This document shows positions 29,464-38,059 of a stretch of 64,000 bases of DNA, piece by piece (the stretch's first letter is position 1; each line of letters begins with the position of its first letter). The position numbers were made by a program, and so were the translations under genes. The notes under the pieces were generated by a model. It worked only from the letters and a program-made list of their open reading frames with translations, ran no database searches and was not told the origin of the DNA. This DNA comes from Amycolatopsis umgeniensis (GTDB lineage Bacteria > Actinomycetota > Actinomycetes > Mycobacteriales > Pseudonocardiaceae): contig NZ_JACHMX010000001.1 in the NCBI RefSeq assembly GCF_014205155.1, positions 2,480,001 to 2,544,000 on the forward strand, written 5' to 3'.

Positions 29464-31268
29464 CCCGCTTCGATGACCGCGCGGTTGCGGGCGGCGATGG
29501 TCGGCAGATCCGCCTTCACCACCCGCCGGTCATAGGTGAGCAGGCCGTTGACCTCGTTCTCGACGTCGGTGGTCTGGGTGTAGATCGCGCCGGAAAGGCC
29601 GGTTCCGGCGACGAGCCGCTCGAGGTGTCCGCTGACCTCGGCATAGCGCTTGGTCAGCTGTGTCGAGGTCAGCGTCATCTCGTAGGCCTGGGGTTTCCCC
29701 GGCCAGCGGTGCTCGTCGAGGACCAGGCCGAGTCCGCCGTATTCGCCGTCGACGATCACCCGATGGTCTTTCACCGCGGGCTTCCCCGGCCCGACGTAGG
29801 TGTGATCGTCGTAGACGTCGCCCGCGCCGGTGTCCGGCCGTGAGAAACAGCAGTTCACCCCGCTGTTCGCGACGACGAGCCTCGCCGGGTCGAGTTCCTT
29901 GACCAGTTTCGCGATCCGCGCGGTGTCGAATTCGCCCCAGCCCTCGTTGAACGGCACCCAGCCGACGATCGAGGTCACCCCGCGCAGTTGCTCGATCATC
30001 TCGGTCAGTTCGGCTTCGAAGCGCGCTTTCGCTTCCGGCACCGGATCGGGCGCGGGCCCGGGCGGGCCGTCGAAGGAGACGGTGAGCGACGGCATGTCCT
30101 GCCAGACGAGCAGCCCCAGCCTGTCCGCCCAGTGGTACCAGCGCTCCGGCTCGACCTTGACGTGTTTGCGGACGAAGTTGAAGCCGAGTTCCTTGGTCTT
30201 CTCCAGGTCGAAGCGCAGCGCCTCGTCGGTGGGGGCGGTGTAGATCCCGTCCGGCCAGTAGCCCTGGTCGAGCGGGCCGTGGAGGAAGGTGATCCGGCCG
30301 TTGAGCGCGATCCGCGGCCTGCCCTCGGCGTCGGTGACCGTCCCGATCGTGCGGAGCCCGGTGTAGGACTCGACGACGTCGAGAACGTTGCCGCTCTCGT
30401 CGAGCAGCCGGACTTCGACGTCGTAGAGATGGGGATCGTCCGGCGTCCACAAACGCGGCGAAGGCACCTCCGCGCGCAACGGCCGTCCCGCGTCGCCCAC
30501 GACGCGTGCCACCTCCGGGCCACCGGGCTCGCTGACGATCACCTCCGCCCGCGCGCCACCTGTGACCTTGGGCACAACCGTCACCCCGGTGAGGTCCGGG
30601 GTCATCCGGAGATCCCCGACGTGCGCGGACGGCACCGGCTCCAGCCAGACGGTCTGCCAGATCCCCGACGCGGCGGTGTAGAAGATGCCTTTCGCGTCGT
30701 TGCGCTGCTTGCCGACGGCGTGCGTCGAGGCGTCGGTGCGATCCACCGCGCGGACGGTCAGTTCCTGCGATCCCGACGGCCGCAGCACGTCGGTGATGTC
30801 CGCGCTGAAGGCCGTGTACCCGCCTTCGTGGACGGCGACCTCCTGGTTGTTGACCCAGACCGTCGCGGACTGGTCGACGGCGCCGAAGTGGAGCACCACC
30901 CGCTGACCGTCCCATCCGGACGGAACCTGGAAAACCTTGCGGTACCACAGGGTCTCGTCGTGCCGTCCGATACCGGAGAGCGCAGACTCCGGCGGGTACG
31001 GCACCAGGATCCGCTCGCCGTATCCGTTCCGGCCGGGCGAGCGGTCGCCCGCGTACTCCCAGACGCCGTTGAGGTTCAGCCAGCGTTCGCGGACCAGTCG
31101 CGGGCGCGGATACTCCGGCAGGGCGTTGCCCGGTCCGACCTGGGCGGACCACGGGGTCGAGAGGACCGGTTCGACGGGCTTGAAGGCCGGTTCGGCCGCG
31201 TTCACCGAGGACGTCATCAGCCCGATGGTGGCAAAGATCGCCGTCCCTGTCGCCCTCGCGAAGATCAT
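29451..31268 (-). CDS. Secreted glycoside hydrolase family 2 enzyme
   Basis: A 605-residue exported hydrolase. The first ~28 residues are a signal peptide (ARATGTAIFATIGLM...SVNAAEP). A jelly-roll sugar-binding domain follows (LNLNGVWEYAGD, WYRKVFQVP, VWVNNQEVAVHEGGYTAFS), then an immunoglobulin-like domain, then the TIM barrel with acid/base Glu in PFNEGWGEFD (about 470) and nucleophile Glu in IVDGEYGGLG (about 535). It could be a beta-galactosidase, glucuronidase or mannosidase-like enzyme. The ATG at 31268 gives the signal peptide; TAAAGT lies 5 nt upstream. It lies antisense inside the MGLP cluster. Confidence 0.9.
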   Translation of the reverse strand: MIFARATGTAIFATIGLMTSSVNAAEPAFKPVEPVLSTPWSAQVGPGNALPEYPRPRLVRERWLNLNGVWEYAGDRSPGRNGYGERILVPYPPESALSGIGRHDETLWYRKVFQVPSGWDGQRVVLHFGAVDQSATVWVNNQEVAVHEGGYTAFSADITDVLRPSGSQELTVRAVDRTDASTHAVGKQRNDAKGIFYTAASGIWQTVWLEPVPSAHVGDLRMTPDLTGVTVVPKVTGGARAEVIVSEPGGPEVARVVGDAGRPLRAEVPSPRLWTPDDPHLYDVEVRLLDESGNVLDVVESYTGLRTIGTVTDAEGRPRIALNGRITFLHGPLDQGYWPDGIYTAPTDEALRFDLEKTKELGFNFVRKHVKVEPERWYHWADRLGLLVWQDMPSLTVSFDGPPGPAPDPVPEAKARFEAELTEMIEQLRGVTSIVGWVPFNEGWGEFDTARIAKLVKELDPARLVVANSGVNCCFSRPDTGAGDVYDDHTYVGPGKPAVKDHRVIVDGEYGGLGLVLDEHRWPGKPQAYEMTLTSTQLTKRYAEVSGHLERLVAGTGLSGAIYTQTTDVENEVNGLLTYDRRVVKADLPTIAARNRAVIEAGQSG

Positions 31269-31336
31269 GATCGACTTTACCGCCGGGGGTGCTCGCCCCG
31301 TCCCGGTGACGACCGACTGACGAGTAACCTCCACCC

Positions 31337-32590
31337 ATGCGCGTGCTGATGTTGTCGTGGGAGTACCCACCCGTGGTCGTCGGCGGACTCGCACGGCACG
31401 TCCACGCCCTGGCCAGGCACCTCGCCCGGCAGGGGCACGACGTGGTCGTCCTGTGCCGTCACACGGCGGGCACCGACGCCGAAACCCACCCGAGGACCGA
31501 TCGCGTGGTCGAGGGCGTGCGGATCATCCGGGTCGCCGAGGATCCGATGCACGTGACCTTCGAACGGGACCTCGTCGCGTGGACGCTGGCCATGGGGCAC
31601 GCGATGGTCCGCGCCGCGACCGATCTGCTGCGCACCTGGCAGCCGGACGTCGTGCACGCGCACGACTGGCTGGTCACCCACCCCGCGATCGCGATCGCGG
31701 AGGCCGCGCGGGTCCCGCTGGTCGGCACGATCCACGCCACCGAGGCCGGACGGCACTCCGGCTGGCTCTCGCATCCGCTGAACCAGCAGGTTCACTCGGT
31801 CGAATGGTGGCTCGCGAACCGCTCGGACGCGCTGATCACGTGCTCGCAGGCCATGCGCCGCGAGGTGTCGCATCTGTTCGAGGTCGACGGCGACGCGGTC
31901 ACCGTGATCCACAACGGCATCGAAGAACGCACCTGGCAGGTGCCCGCGGAAGAGGTCGCGCACGCGCGCGAGGTCTACAGCCCCTCCGGCGCGCCGCTGC
32001 TGCTCTACTTCGGGCGGCTGGAATGGGAGAAGGGCGTGCAGGACCTGCTCGCCGCGCTCCCCCGGATCCGCCGCGCCAAACCGGGGACCAGGCTGGTCGT
32101 CGCGGGCAAGGGCAGGCATCTGGAGGAACTGGTCGAGCAGGCGCGCAAACTGCGCGTCCGCCGCGCGGTGGACTTCGTCGGGCACCTGTCCGACCGTGAA
32201 CTGCGCGCCGTACTGGCCGCGGCCGACGCCGTCGTGCTGCCCAGCCGGTACGAACCGTTCGGGATCGTCGCGCTGGAGGCGGCCGCCGCGAAGGCGCCGC
32301 TCGTGGCGTCCACCGCCGGCGGGCTCGGCGAGGTCGTCGTCGACGGCGAAACCGGCCTGGCGTTCAGCCCCGGCGACGTCGACGCCCTCGGAGACGCCGT
32401 CGAGGCGGTGCTGGACGACGAGGTCGCCGCGGCACGACGGGCGCTGACAGCGCAATCGCGGCTGGCCGCGGATTTCGACTGGGGCCGGATCGCCGAGGCG
32501 ACCGCCGCGGTCTACCGGCGTACGAAGACCGGCGAACCGGTGGAACTGGGCCGCCCGAAGATCGCGACGGGCAACGCTTTCGAGCCGTGA
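31337..32590 (+). CDS. GT4 family glycosyltransferase (Rv3032-like alpha-glucosyltransferase)
   Basis: A 417-residue GT-B enzyme. The donor loop SWEYPPVVVGGLARHV opens the N-domain, VVHAHDWLV marks the acceptor region, and the C-domain has YFGRLEWEKGVQDLL and the EX7E motif in RYEPFGIVALEAAA (about residues 312-325). In mycobacteria Rv3032 extends alpha-1,4-glucan chains of methylglucose lipopolysaccharide. TAACCT lies 6 nt before the ATG (31325-31330), so it has its own leaderless promoter here, as expected after separation from the methyltransferase/GH57 pair. Confidence 0.92.
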   Translation: MRVLMLSWEYPPVVVGGLARHVHALARHLARQGHDVVVLCRHTAGTDAETHPRTDRVVEGVRIIRVAEDPMHVTFERDLVAWTLAMGHAMVRAATDLLRTWQPDVVHAHDWLVTHPAIAIAEAARVPLVGTIHATEAGRHSGWLSHPLNQQVHSVEWWLANRSDALITCSQAMRREVSHLFEVDGDAVTVIHNGIEERTWQVPAEEVAHAREVYSPSGAPLLLYFGRLEWEKGVQDLLAALPRIRRAKPGTRLVVAGKGRHLEELVEQARKLRVRRAVDFVGHLSDRELRAVLAAADAVVLPSRYEPFGIVALEAAAAKAPLVASTAGGLGEVVVDGETGLAFSPGDVDALGDAVEAVLDDEVAAARRALTAQSRLAADFDWGRIAEATAAVYRRTKTGEPVELGRPKIATGNAFEP

Positions 32591-32616
32591 ACCCGCGCCT
32601 TCAGAGGACTGAACGC
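32591..32616. repeat. Fragment of family A repeat
   Basis: CAGAGGACTGAACGCG (32602-32617 region) matches the right half of family A copy 3 at 38934-38949. The left arm is missing, so this is a decayed or truncated copy, again directly after a gene end. Confidence 0.55.
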
Positions 32617-32721
32617 GCTGGGGCGGAGGGGAATCCGGGCCGTCGGGGGACCCGGACCCCCTCCACGAGCGTCGCGGATCGCGAGGGGCGCGACCCACGG
32701 AACTGCTCTAGGTGACGAAGA

Positions 32722-32853
32722 TCAGAAGTGGCAGGGACGGACACAGTCCGGCTGCGCCGAGACCGTCACCGAAGCCGACACGGCCGGTGCGGCGAGGGCG
32801 ACCGCGAGGACGGCGAAAGCTGTGGCCAAGACCCTTCTCAACTGCTTCTTCAT
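32722..32853 (-). CDS. Small secreted peptide (43 aa)
   Basis: MKKQLRR, a 17-residue hydrophobic stretch, and AVSAS form a classical signal peptide; the predicted mature part is only about 17 residues (SVTVSAQPDCVRPCHF-like end) with two Cys four residues apart. GAGGAG lies 6 nt before the ATG, a better ribosome site than many neighbours have, which argues the gene is real. The leader contains an inverted repeat at 32938-32953. Function unknown; an exported disulfide-bonded peptide, toxin-like or signalling, is possible. Confidence 0.6.
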   Translation of the reverse strand: MKKQLRRVLATAFAVLAVALAAPAVSASVTVSAQPDCVRPCHF

Positions 32854-32937
32854 GGTGGCTCCTCGGGGATCCGGGCGGATTTCCCACCCGGCGCCGAGCA
32901 TCCGCGCGACCCGCCGCGGAAACAACGGGGGTATCAC

Positions 32938-32953
32938 TAGGTACCGCTACCTA
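32938..32953. promoter_or_regulatory. Inverted repeat TAGGTA-CCGC-TACCTA
   Basis: Perfect 6-bp arms about 85 nt upstream of the small secreted peptide. A related palindrome TAGGTACCTA is at 11835-11844. A repressor site at the peptide promoter is likely from its position; the regulator is unknown. Confidence 0.4.
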
Positions 32954-33024
32954 ATCGCGGTCCGTGACCGGTTCGTCCCTTTCCGCTGGTCCGCACCGGG
33001 TTCGCGACCAGGACGAAAACCGTG

Positions 33025-33136
33025 ACTCGCGTGATCAGAGACCGCACTCGCGTGATTGGAGCCGGAACTCACGTGATTGGGGACCGCATCGCGAGTTCCG
33101 GGTCTGATCACGCGAGTTCCGGGTCTGATCACGCGA
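33025..33136. repeat. Array of 21-bp repeats: three direct, then two inverted
   Basis: Units at 33025-33045, 33046-33066 and 33067-33087 share ACTCGCGTGAT...CCGC; units at 33090-33110 and 33111-33131 are identical to each other and are the same sequence in reverse orientation, with a partial sixth at 33132-33136. No spacers separate the units, so it is not a CRISPR array. The array fills most of the gap between the small-peptide gene and the aceB end. Confidence 0.85.
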
Positions 33137-33142
33137 CGAAGG

Positions 33143-33177
33143 CCCCGCCCACGACGGTGTGGGGGTGGACGGGGCCT
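33143..33177 (-). terminator. GC hairpin downstream of aceB
   Basis: GGCCCCG at 33143 pairs with CGGGGCC ending near 33177. It is the last of three successive hairpins after aceB on the minus strand. Confidence 0.5.
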
Positions 33178-33228
33178 CCGCGACGGCGCGCGCCCGACAG
33201 CGCTACCGGAAGGAGCGCGCGCGTGAAG

Positions 33229-33265
33229 CGGGTCCGGTGGCGGGGAGCCTCCGCCACCGGACCCG
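33229..33265 (-). terminator. Perfect 15-bp hairpin downstream of aceB
   Basis: CGGGTCCGGTGGCGG (33229-33243) pairs exactly with 33251-33265 around a 7-nt loop. It lacks a T-tract, as is common for actinobacterial terminators. Confidence 0.6.
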
Positions 33266-33299
33266 TTGGGCCACACCGTCCCAAACCGGTGTGGAACCC

Positions 33300-33327
33300 G
33301 GCCGCCCCGCGTCAGGTAGGGGCGGCC
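33300..33327 (-). terminator. Hairpin directly after the aceB stop
   Basis: GGCCGCCCC (33300-33308) pairs with 33319-33327 around a 10-nt loop, 9 nt beyond the aceB stop codon. First of the three tandem stem-loops that end the aceA/aceB region. Confidence 0.65.
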
Positions 33328-33335
33328 GGAGCCTG

Positions 33336-34940
33336 TCAGTGCGTGGTCAGGTACCGCGCGTACGCACCGGTCGTCAGGAAGCTCGGCAGCTTCTCGCCCA
33401 GCGCGGTCTCGGTGAAGATCTCGTAGGCGTCGCCGAGACGGTTGGCCTCGCCCAGTTCGGACCGCACCGACGCCAGCTCTTCGTCCAAATAGGACACGGT
33501 GAGCTCGCGGGTGAGCGCGGTGCCGTCTTCGAGCTTGGTGCCGTTGCGGATCCACTGCCAGATCTGGCAACGGGCGATCTCGGCGGTGGCGGCGTCCTCC
33601 ATCAGATTGTGGATCGCCGCCGCACCGGTCCCGCGCAGCCAGGCGTCGATGTAGCGCAGCGCGACGTTGATGTTGGCGCGGACACCGGCCTCGGTGACCT
33701 CGCCACCGGCGCTGGCGACGTCGAGCAGGTCCTCGGCGGTGACGACGACGTCCTCACGGAGCTTGCCGAGCTGGTTGGGCCAGCCGCCGAGGACACCGTC
33801 GAACACCTCGCGGCAGACCGGGACGAGGCCGGGGTGCGCGACCCACGATCCGTCGAAACCGTCGTTCGCCTCGCGTTCCTTGTCCTGACGGACCTTTTCC
33901 AGCGCGGTCGCGTTGATCTCCGGGTCCTTGCTCGGGATGAACGCGGCCATGCCGCCGATGGCGTGCGCCCCGCGTTTGTGGCAGGTGCGCACCAGAAGCT
34001 CGGTGTAGGCCCGCATGAACGGGACGGTCATCGTCACCTGCGCGCGGTCCGGGAGCACGAAGTCCGCGCCGTGCGACGAGAAGTTCTTGATGACGCTGAA
34101 GATGTAGTCCCAGCGGCCGGCGTTGAGCCCGGCGATGTGCTCGCGCAGTTCGTAGAGGATCTCCTCCATCTCGAACGCGGCGGTGATCGTCTCGATCAGC
34201 ACGGTCGCCCGGATCGTGCCACGCGGGATGCCGAGTTCCCGTTGCGCCAGCAGGAAGACGTCGTTCCACAGCCGGGCTTCGAGGTGGTTCTCGAGCTTCG
34301 GCAGGTAGAAGTACGGGCCGCTGCCGCGGGCCAGCAGCTGGCGCGCGTTGTGGAAGAAGTAGAGGCCGAAGTCGACCAGGCTCGCCGAAACCGGGCGGCC
34401 GTCGATGCGGATGTGCTTCTCCACCAGGTGCCAGCCGCGCGGGCGGGCGACGATCGTCGCGGGCTCGTCGCCGATCGTGTAGCGCTTGCCGGCCTCGGTG
34501 GTGAAGTCGATGTTGCGGCGGATCGCGTCGAACAGGTTGAGCTGGCCGTCGATCACGTTGTGCCAGGTCGGCGAGGTCGCGTCCTCGAAGTCGGCGAGCC
34601 AGACCTTCGCGCCGGAGTTGAGCGCGTTGACCGTCATCTTGCGGTCGGTCGGGCCGGTGATCTCGACGCGGCGGTCTTCGAGACCGGGCGCGGCCGGGGC
34701 GACCGACCAGCTGCTGTCGTCGCGGACGGCGTGCGTCTCGGGCAGGAAACCCAGCGGCTTCTCGCCGGATTGCAGCTCTTCGCGGCGCAGACGGCGGGCG
34801 TCGAGCAGTTCACGGCGGCGTCCGGCGAACGCGTTGTCGAGCTTGGCCACGAAGTCCAGCGCGGCCGGGGTGAGGATCTCGGCGAACCGGTCACCGGCGG
34901 GTCCGCAGACGTCGATCCGGTAGTTCAGCTTCTCAACCAT
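33336..34940 (-). CDS. aceB: Malate synthase A
   Basis: A 534-residue malate synthase of the A form, which condenses glyoxylate with acetyl-CoA in the glyoxylate shunt. Visible: [30 protein letters not shown], the signature [49 protein letters not shown], and the C-terminal catalytic-base region around [11 protein letters not shown]. Length fits form A, not the longer form G used by many mycobacteria. The ATG at 34940 has GGAGG upstream. It follows aceA after about 95 nt, so both may share control by RamB. Confidence 0.96.
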   Translation of the reverse strand: MVEKLNYRIDVCGPAGDRFAEILTPAALDFVAKLDNAFAGRRRELLDARRLRREELQSGEKPLGFLPETHAVRDDSSWSVAPAAPGLEDRRVEITGPTDRKMTVNALNSGAKVWLADFEDATSPTWHNVIDGQLNLFDAIRRNIDFTTEAGKRYTIGDEPATIVARPRGWHLVEKHIRIDGRPVSASLVDFGLYFFHNARQLLARGSGPYFYLPKLENHLEARLWNDVFLLAQRELGIPRGTIRATVLIETITAAFEMEEILYELREHIAGLNAGRWDYIFSVIKNFSSHGADFVLPDRAQVTMTVPFMRAYTELLVRTCHKRGAHAIGGMAAFIPSKDPEINATALEKVRQDKEREANDGFDGSWVAHPGLVPVCREVFDGVLGGWPNQLGKLREDVVVTAEDLLDVASAGGEVTEAGVRANINVALRYIDAWLRGTGAAAIHNLMEDAATAEIARCQIWQWIRNGTKLEDGTALTRELTVSYLDEELASVRSELGEANRLGDAYEIFTETALGEKLPSFLTTGAYARYLTTH

Positions 34941-35037
34941 GGTGTGCCTCCGCTGGCTTCGCGAAAGAGATAAAGGGATGGGAGGTGGCGGTCTCCCGGG
35001 GTCGAAAGACCGCCACCTGCTCACTGCTTGCGAGGGA

Positions 35038-36324
35038 TCAGAACTGCTCGGCCTCGGTGGAACCCTTGAGCGCGGTGGTCGAGCTCTCCGGGTTCAGCGC
35101 GGTCGCGACGTTGTCGAACCAGCCGGTGCCGACCTCGCGCTGGTGCTTCGTGGCGGTGTAACCGCGGTCCTCCGAAGCGAACTCGCGCTCCTGCAGGTCG
35201 ACGTAGGCGGTCATGCCCTCACGGGCGTAACCGTGCGCCAGGTCGAACATCGAGTAGTTCAGGGCGTGGAAGCCGGCCAGGGTGATGAACTGGAACTTGT
35301 AACCCATGTGGCCGAGTTCGCGCTGGAACTTCGCGATCGTCGCGTCGTCCAGGTGCTTCTTCCAGTTGAACGACGGCGAGCAGTTGTAGGCCAGCATCTG
35401 GTCCGGGTACTTCGCCTTGATGGCCTCGGCGAACTGGCGGGCGACCTCGAGGTCCGGCTTGGAGGTCTCCATCCACAGCAGGTCGGCGTACTCGGCGTAG
35501 GCGAGACCGCGGTCGATGCAGGGGTCGATGCCGTTGGTGACGTTGTAGAAGCCCTCGGCGGTGCGCTCGCCGGTGACGTACTTGCGGTCACGCTCGTCGA
35601 CGTCGCTGGTGATCAGCGTCGCGGCCTGGGCGTCGGTGCGGGCGACGATCAGCGACGGCACGTTCAGCACGTCCGCGGCGAGGCGGGCGGCGTTCAGCGT
35701 GCGCTCGTGCTGCTTGGTCGGGATCAGCACCTTGCCGCCGAGGTGGCCGCACTTCTTCTCGGACGCGAGCTGGTCCTCCCAGTGCACACCCGCGGCACCG
35801 GCGGCGATCATGCCCTTCATCAGCTCGAAGGCGTTGAGCGGGCCACCGAAGCCGGCTTCGGCGTCGGCGACGATCGGGGCGAACCAGTCGGTGTCGGTGT
35901 TGCCCTCGGCCCAGTTGATCTGGTCGGCGCGGCCCAGCGCGTTGTTGATGCGGCGGACGACGGCGGGCACCGAGTTGGCCGGGTAGAGGCTCTGGTCCGG
36001 GTAGGTCTGGCCGGAGAGGTTGGCGTCGGCGGCGACCTGCCAGCCGGACAGGTAGATGGCCTTGAGGCCGGCGCGGACCTGCTGCACCGCCTGGTTGCCG
36101 GTCAGCGCGCCCAGCGAGTGGACGTAGTCCTCGGTGTGCAGGAGGTCCCAAAGCTTCTCGGCACCGCGGCGGGCGAGCGTGTGCTCCTCGACCACGCTGC
36201 CGCGCAGCTTGACCACGTCAGCGGCAGAGTACGACCGCTTCACTCCCGCCCAGCGGGGGTCGGACTCCCACTGCTTGGTCAGTTCGGCCGCCGCCTTCTC
36301 GAGCTGCTGCGCGTGCTCAGTCAT
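35038..36324 (-). CDS. aceA: Isocitrate lyase
   Basis: A 428-residue isocitrate lyase that splits isocitrate into succinate and glyoxylate. The catalytic signature [11 protein letters not shown] (about residues 190-200) is intact, with [14 protein letters not shown] before it and [15 protein letters not shown] later. The ATG at 36324 follows GGGAGAA. It is divergent from ramB; the shared 228-nt gap holds several TTGCGAA-like motifs. With the downstream malate synthase it forms the complete glyoxylate shunt for growth on acetate or fatty acids. Confidence 0.97.
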   Translation of the reverse strand: MTEHAQQLEKAAAELTKQWESDPRWAGVKRSYSAADVVKLRGSVVEEHTLARRGAEKLWDLLHTEDYVHSLGALTGNQAVQQVRAGLKAIYLSGWQVAADANLSGQTYPDQSLYPANSVPAVVRRINNALGRADQINWAEGNTDTDWFAPIVADAEAGFGGPLNAFELMKGMIAAGAAGVHWEDQLASEKKCGHLGGKVLIPTKQHERTLNAARLAADVLNVPSLIVARTDAQAATLITSDVDERDRKYVTGERTAEGFYNVTNGIDPCIDRGLAYAEYADLLWMETSKPDLEVARQFAEAIKAKYPDQMLAYNCSPSFNWKKHLDDATIAKFQRELGHMGYKFQFITLAGFHALNYSMFDLAHGYAREGMTAYVDLQEREFASEDRGYTATKHQREVGTGWFDNVATALNPESSTTALKGSTEAEQF

Positions 36325-36339
36325 CGGATTCTCCCGGTG

Positions 36340-36354
36340 TTGCGAAGTTTGCGA
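36340..36354. promoter_or_regulatory. Candidate RamB site next to aceA
   Basis: TTGCGAAGTTTGCGA holds two direct TTGCGA units about 16 nt from the aceA start. RamB in corynebacteria recognises a motif built around TTTGCAAA, which this resembles. Position is suited to repression of aceA. Confidence 0.5.
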
Positions 36355-36446
36355 GTGATCGCCTTTCCTGATCCGACCCTGACATGACAGGGGAAATCCG
36401 ATCCAGGCCTCCAATTTGCCAATTTCTGCGAAGCTTCCGTAGCATC

Positions 36447-36476
36447 TTGCAAAGGTTGCGAATCACAGGTTCGCAA
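36447..36476. promoter_or_regulatory. Candidate RamB site cluster in the aceA-ramB gap
   Basis: TTGCAAAGGTTGCGAA (36447-36462) contains two direct units, followed by an inverted copy TTCGCAA at 36470-36476; a weaker CTGCGAA is at 36426-36432. The cluster lies centrally between the divergent genes and could serve both. Confidence 0.55.
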
Positions 36477-36552
36477 GTGGAGCGAAAATCCACGGGCTTG
36501 ACCGTTCACTGAATCGTTCAGGCCCGGAAACCTTGCGGACAGAGAGGCCTCA

Positions 36553-37980
36553 GTGGACAAAACCTTCGCCGGAGCGAAGCTGCGGCATCTGCGGGAAAGC
36601 CGGTCGATGAGCCAGGCGGATCTCGCCCGTGTGCTGGAGATCTCACCCAGTTACCTCAACCAGATCGAGCACAACTCGCGTCCGCTGACCGTCCCGGTGC
36701 TCCTTCGCATCACGCAAGCGTTCGGAGTGGACACCGAGTTCTTCGCGAACAACGACACCGCCCGGCTGGTGGCGGACGTGAAGGAGGCGCTGCTCGACGA
36801 GGTGCTCGGCGTCGACGTCACGACCAGCGAGCTCAACGACCTCGCCACGAACCTGCCGACGATCGCCCAGGCCCTGGTCAAACTGCATCGCAGCTATCGC
36901 AACTCGGTCGAGAACACCGCCGCGCTGACCACGGAGAACGGGCTGGGCATGCACGGCAGCGCGGCCGGGTCGTTGCCGCACGAAGAGGTCCGCGACTTTT
37001 TCTACGAGCGGGAGAACTACGTCGCCGAGCTGGACGAACGCGCCGAACGGATGGCGCACGACATCCCGTTGCAGCGCGGCCGGGTGCTCGTGGCACTGAA
37101 GGACACCCTGATCCAGCGCTACGGCGTCGACGTCACGAACGAAGGCATCGACGAGGCCAACGGCGAACAGCACCGGTACGAACCGGGGCCGCGGGTGTTG
37201 CGGCTGGCACCGAGCCTGCGCGTCGGGCAGCAGGCGTTCCGGATGGCCTCGCAGATCGCGCTGCTCGACTACGACGACCTGATCACCGAACTCGCCGATT
37301 CGTGGGCCTTCTCCGGCCCGGCCGCGCGTTCGCTGGCGAGGGTCGGGCTGGCGAACTACTTCGCGGGCGCCCTGATCCTCCCCTATGGACCGTTCCTCTC
37401 CACCGCGGAACGCTTCCGCTACGACATCGAGCGGCTGTGCGACCACTTCGGCGTCGGCTTCGAGACGGTCTGCCACCGGCTCTCGACCTTGCAGCGGCCG
37501 AAGAACCGCGGCGTGCCGTTCTCGTTCGTGCGCGTCGACAGGGCGGGGAACATGTCGAAACGCCAGTCCGCGGCCGGTTTCCACTTCTCCCGCGTCGGCG
37601 GTGCTTGTCCACTGTGGAACATCTACGAGGCGTTCACCCAGCCGGGCAAGATCCTCACCCAGATCGCGACCCTTCCCGACGGCAAGAGCTACTTCTGGAT
37701 CGCGCGGACGGTGTCGCGCAACATCGGCGGTTACGGCAGCCCCGGCAAGACGTTCACCGTCGGCCTCGGCTGCGAACTACGGCACGCGAAACGGCTGATC
37801 TATTCGACCGGGCTCGATCTCGACGACCGCGACGCGGCCACCCCGATCGGCATGGGTTGCAAAGTCTGCGAACGCCCGGCCTGCTCGCAGCGCGCGTTCC
37901 CGACGATCGGCAAGCAGCTGACCGTGGACGAGAACACCAGCACCTTCGTCCCGTACCCGGCGGTGCCCAAGGCGCCTTGA
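36553..37980 (+). CDS. ramB: RamB-type regulator of acetate/glyoxylate metabolism
   Basis: A 475-residue regulator. Residues 5-65 form an XRE helix-turn-helix (LRHLRESRSMSQADLARVLEISPSYLNQIE). The large C-terminal domain is of the short-chain fatty-acyl regulator type (DUF2083 region), ending in the conserved CKVCERPACSQRAFP, probably a metal or ligand site. The RamB orthologues of C. glutamicum and M. tuberculosis (Rv0465c) control glyoxylate-cycle genes. Start is GTG with GAGAGG upstream. Divergent position to aceA, with candidate sites between, supports the assignment. Confidence 0.92.
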   Translation: MDKTFAGAKLRHLRESRSMSQADLARVLEISPSYLNQIEHNSRPLTVPVLLRITQAFGVDTEFFANNDTARLVADVKEALLDEVLGVDVTTSELNDLATNLPTIAQALVKLHRSYRNSVENTAALTTENGLGMHGSAAGSLPHEEVRDFFYERENYVAELDERAERMAHDIPLQRGRVLVALKDTLIQRYGVDVTNEGIDEANGEQHRYEPGPRVLRLAPSLRVGQQAFRMASQIALLDYDDLITELADSWAFSGPAARSLARVGLANYFAGALILPYGPFLSTAERFRYDIERLCDHFGVGFETVCHRLSTLQRPKNRGVPFSFVRVDRAGNMSKRQSAAGFHFSRVGGACPLWNIYEAFTQPGKILTQIATLPDGKSYFWIARTVSRNIGGYGSPGKTFTVGLGCELRHAKRLIYSTGLDLDDRDAATPIGMGCKVCERPACSQRAFPTIGKQLTVDENTSTFVPYPAVPKAP

Positions 37981-38059
37981 GCCGACTTGATCTCCCTGGC
38001 AGGGTTGCCGACGACGGCCGTCGCGGTGTGACGGCGGCCACCGCACTGGGGAGAACTGA

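Noticed and set aside
33025..33136. CRISPR array
   Set aside because: The 21-bp units touch each other with no spacers, and orientation switches midway. No cas gene is present.
33159..34973. 604-codon plus-strand frame antisense to aceB
   Set aside because: Shadow of the malate synthase gene; no domain pattern.
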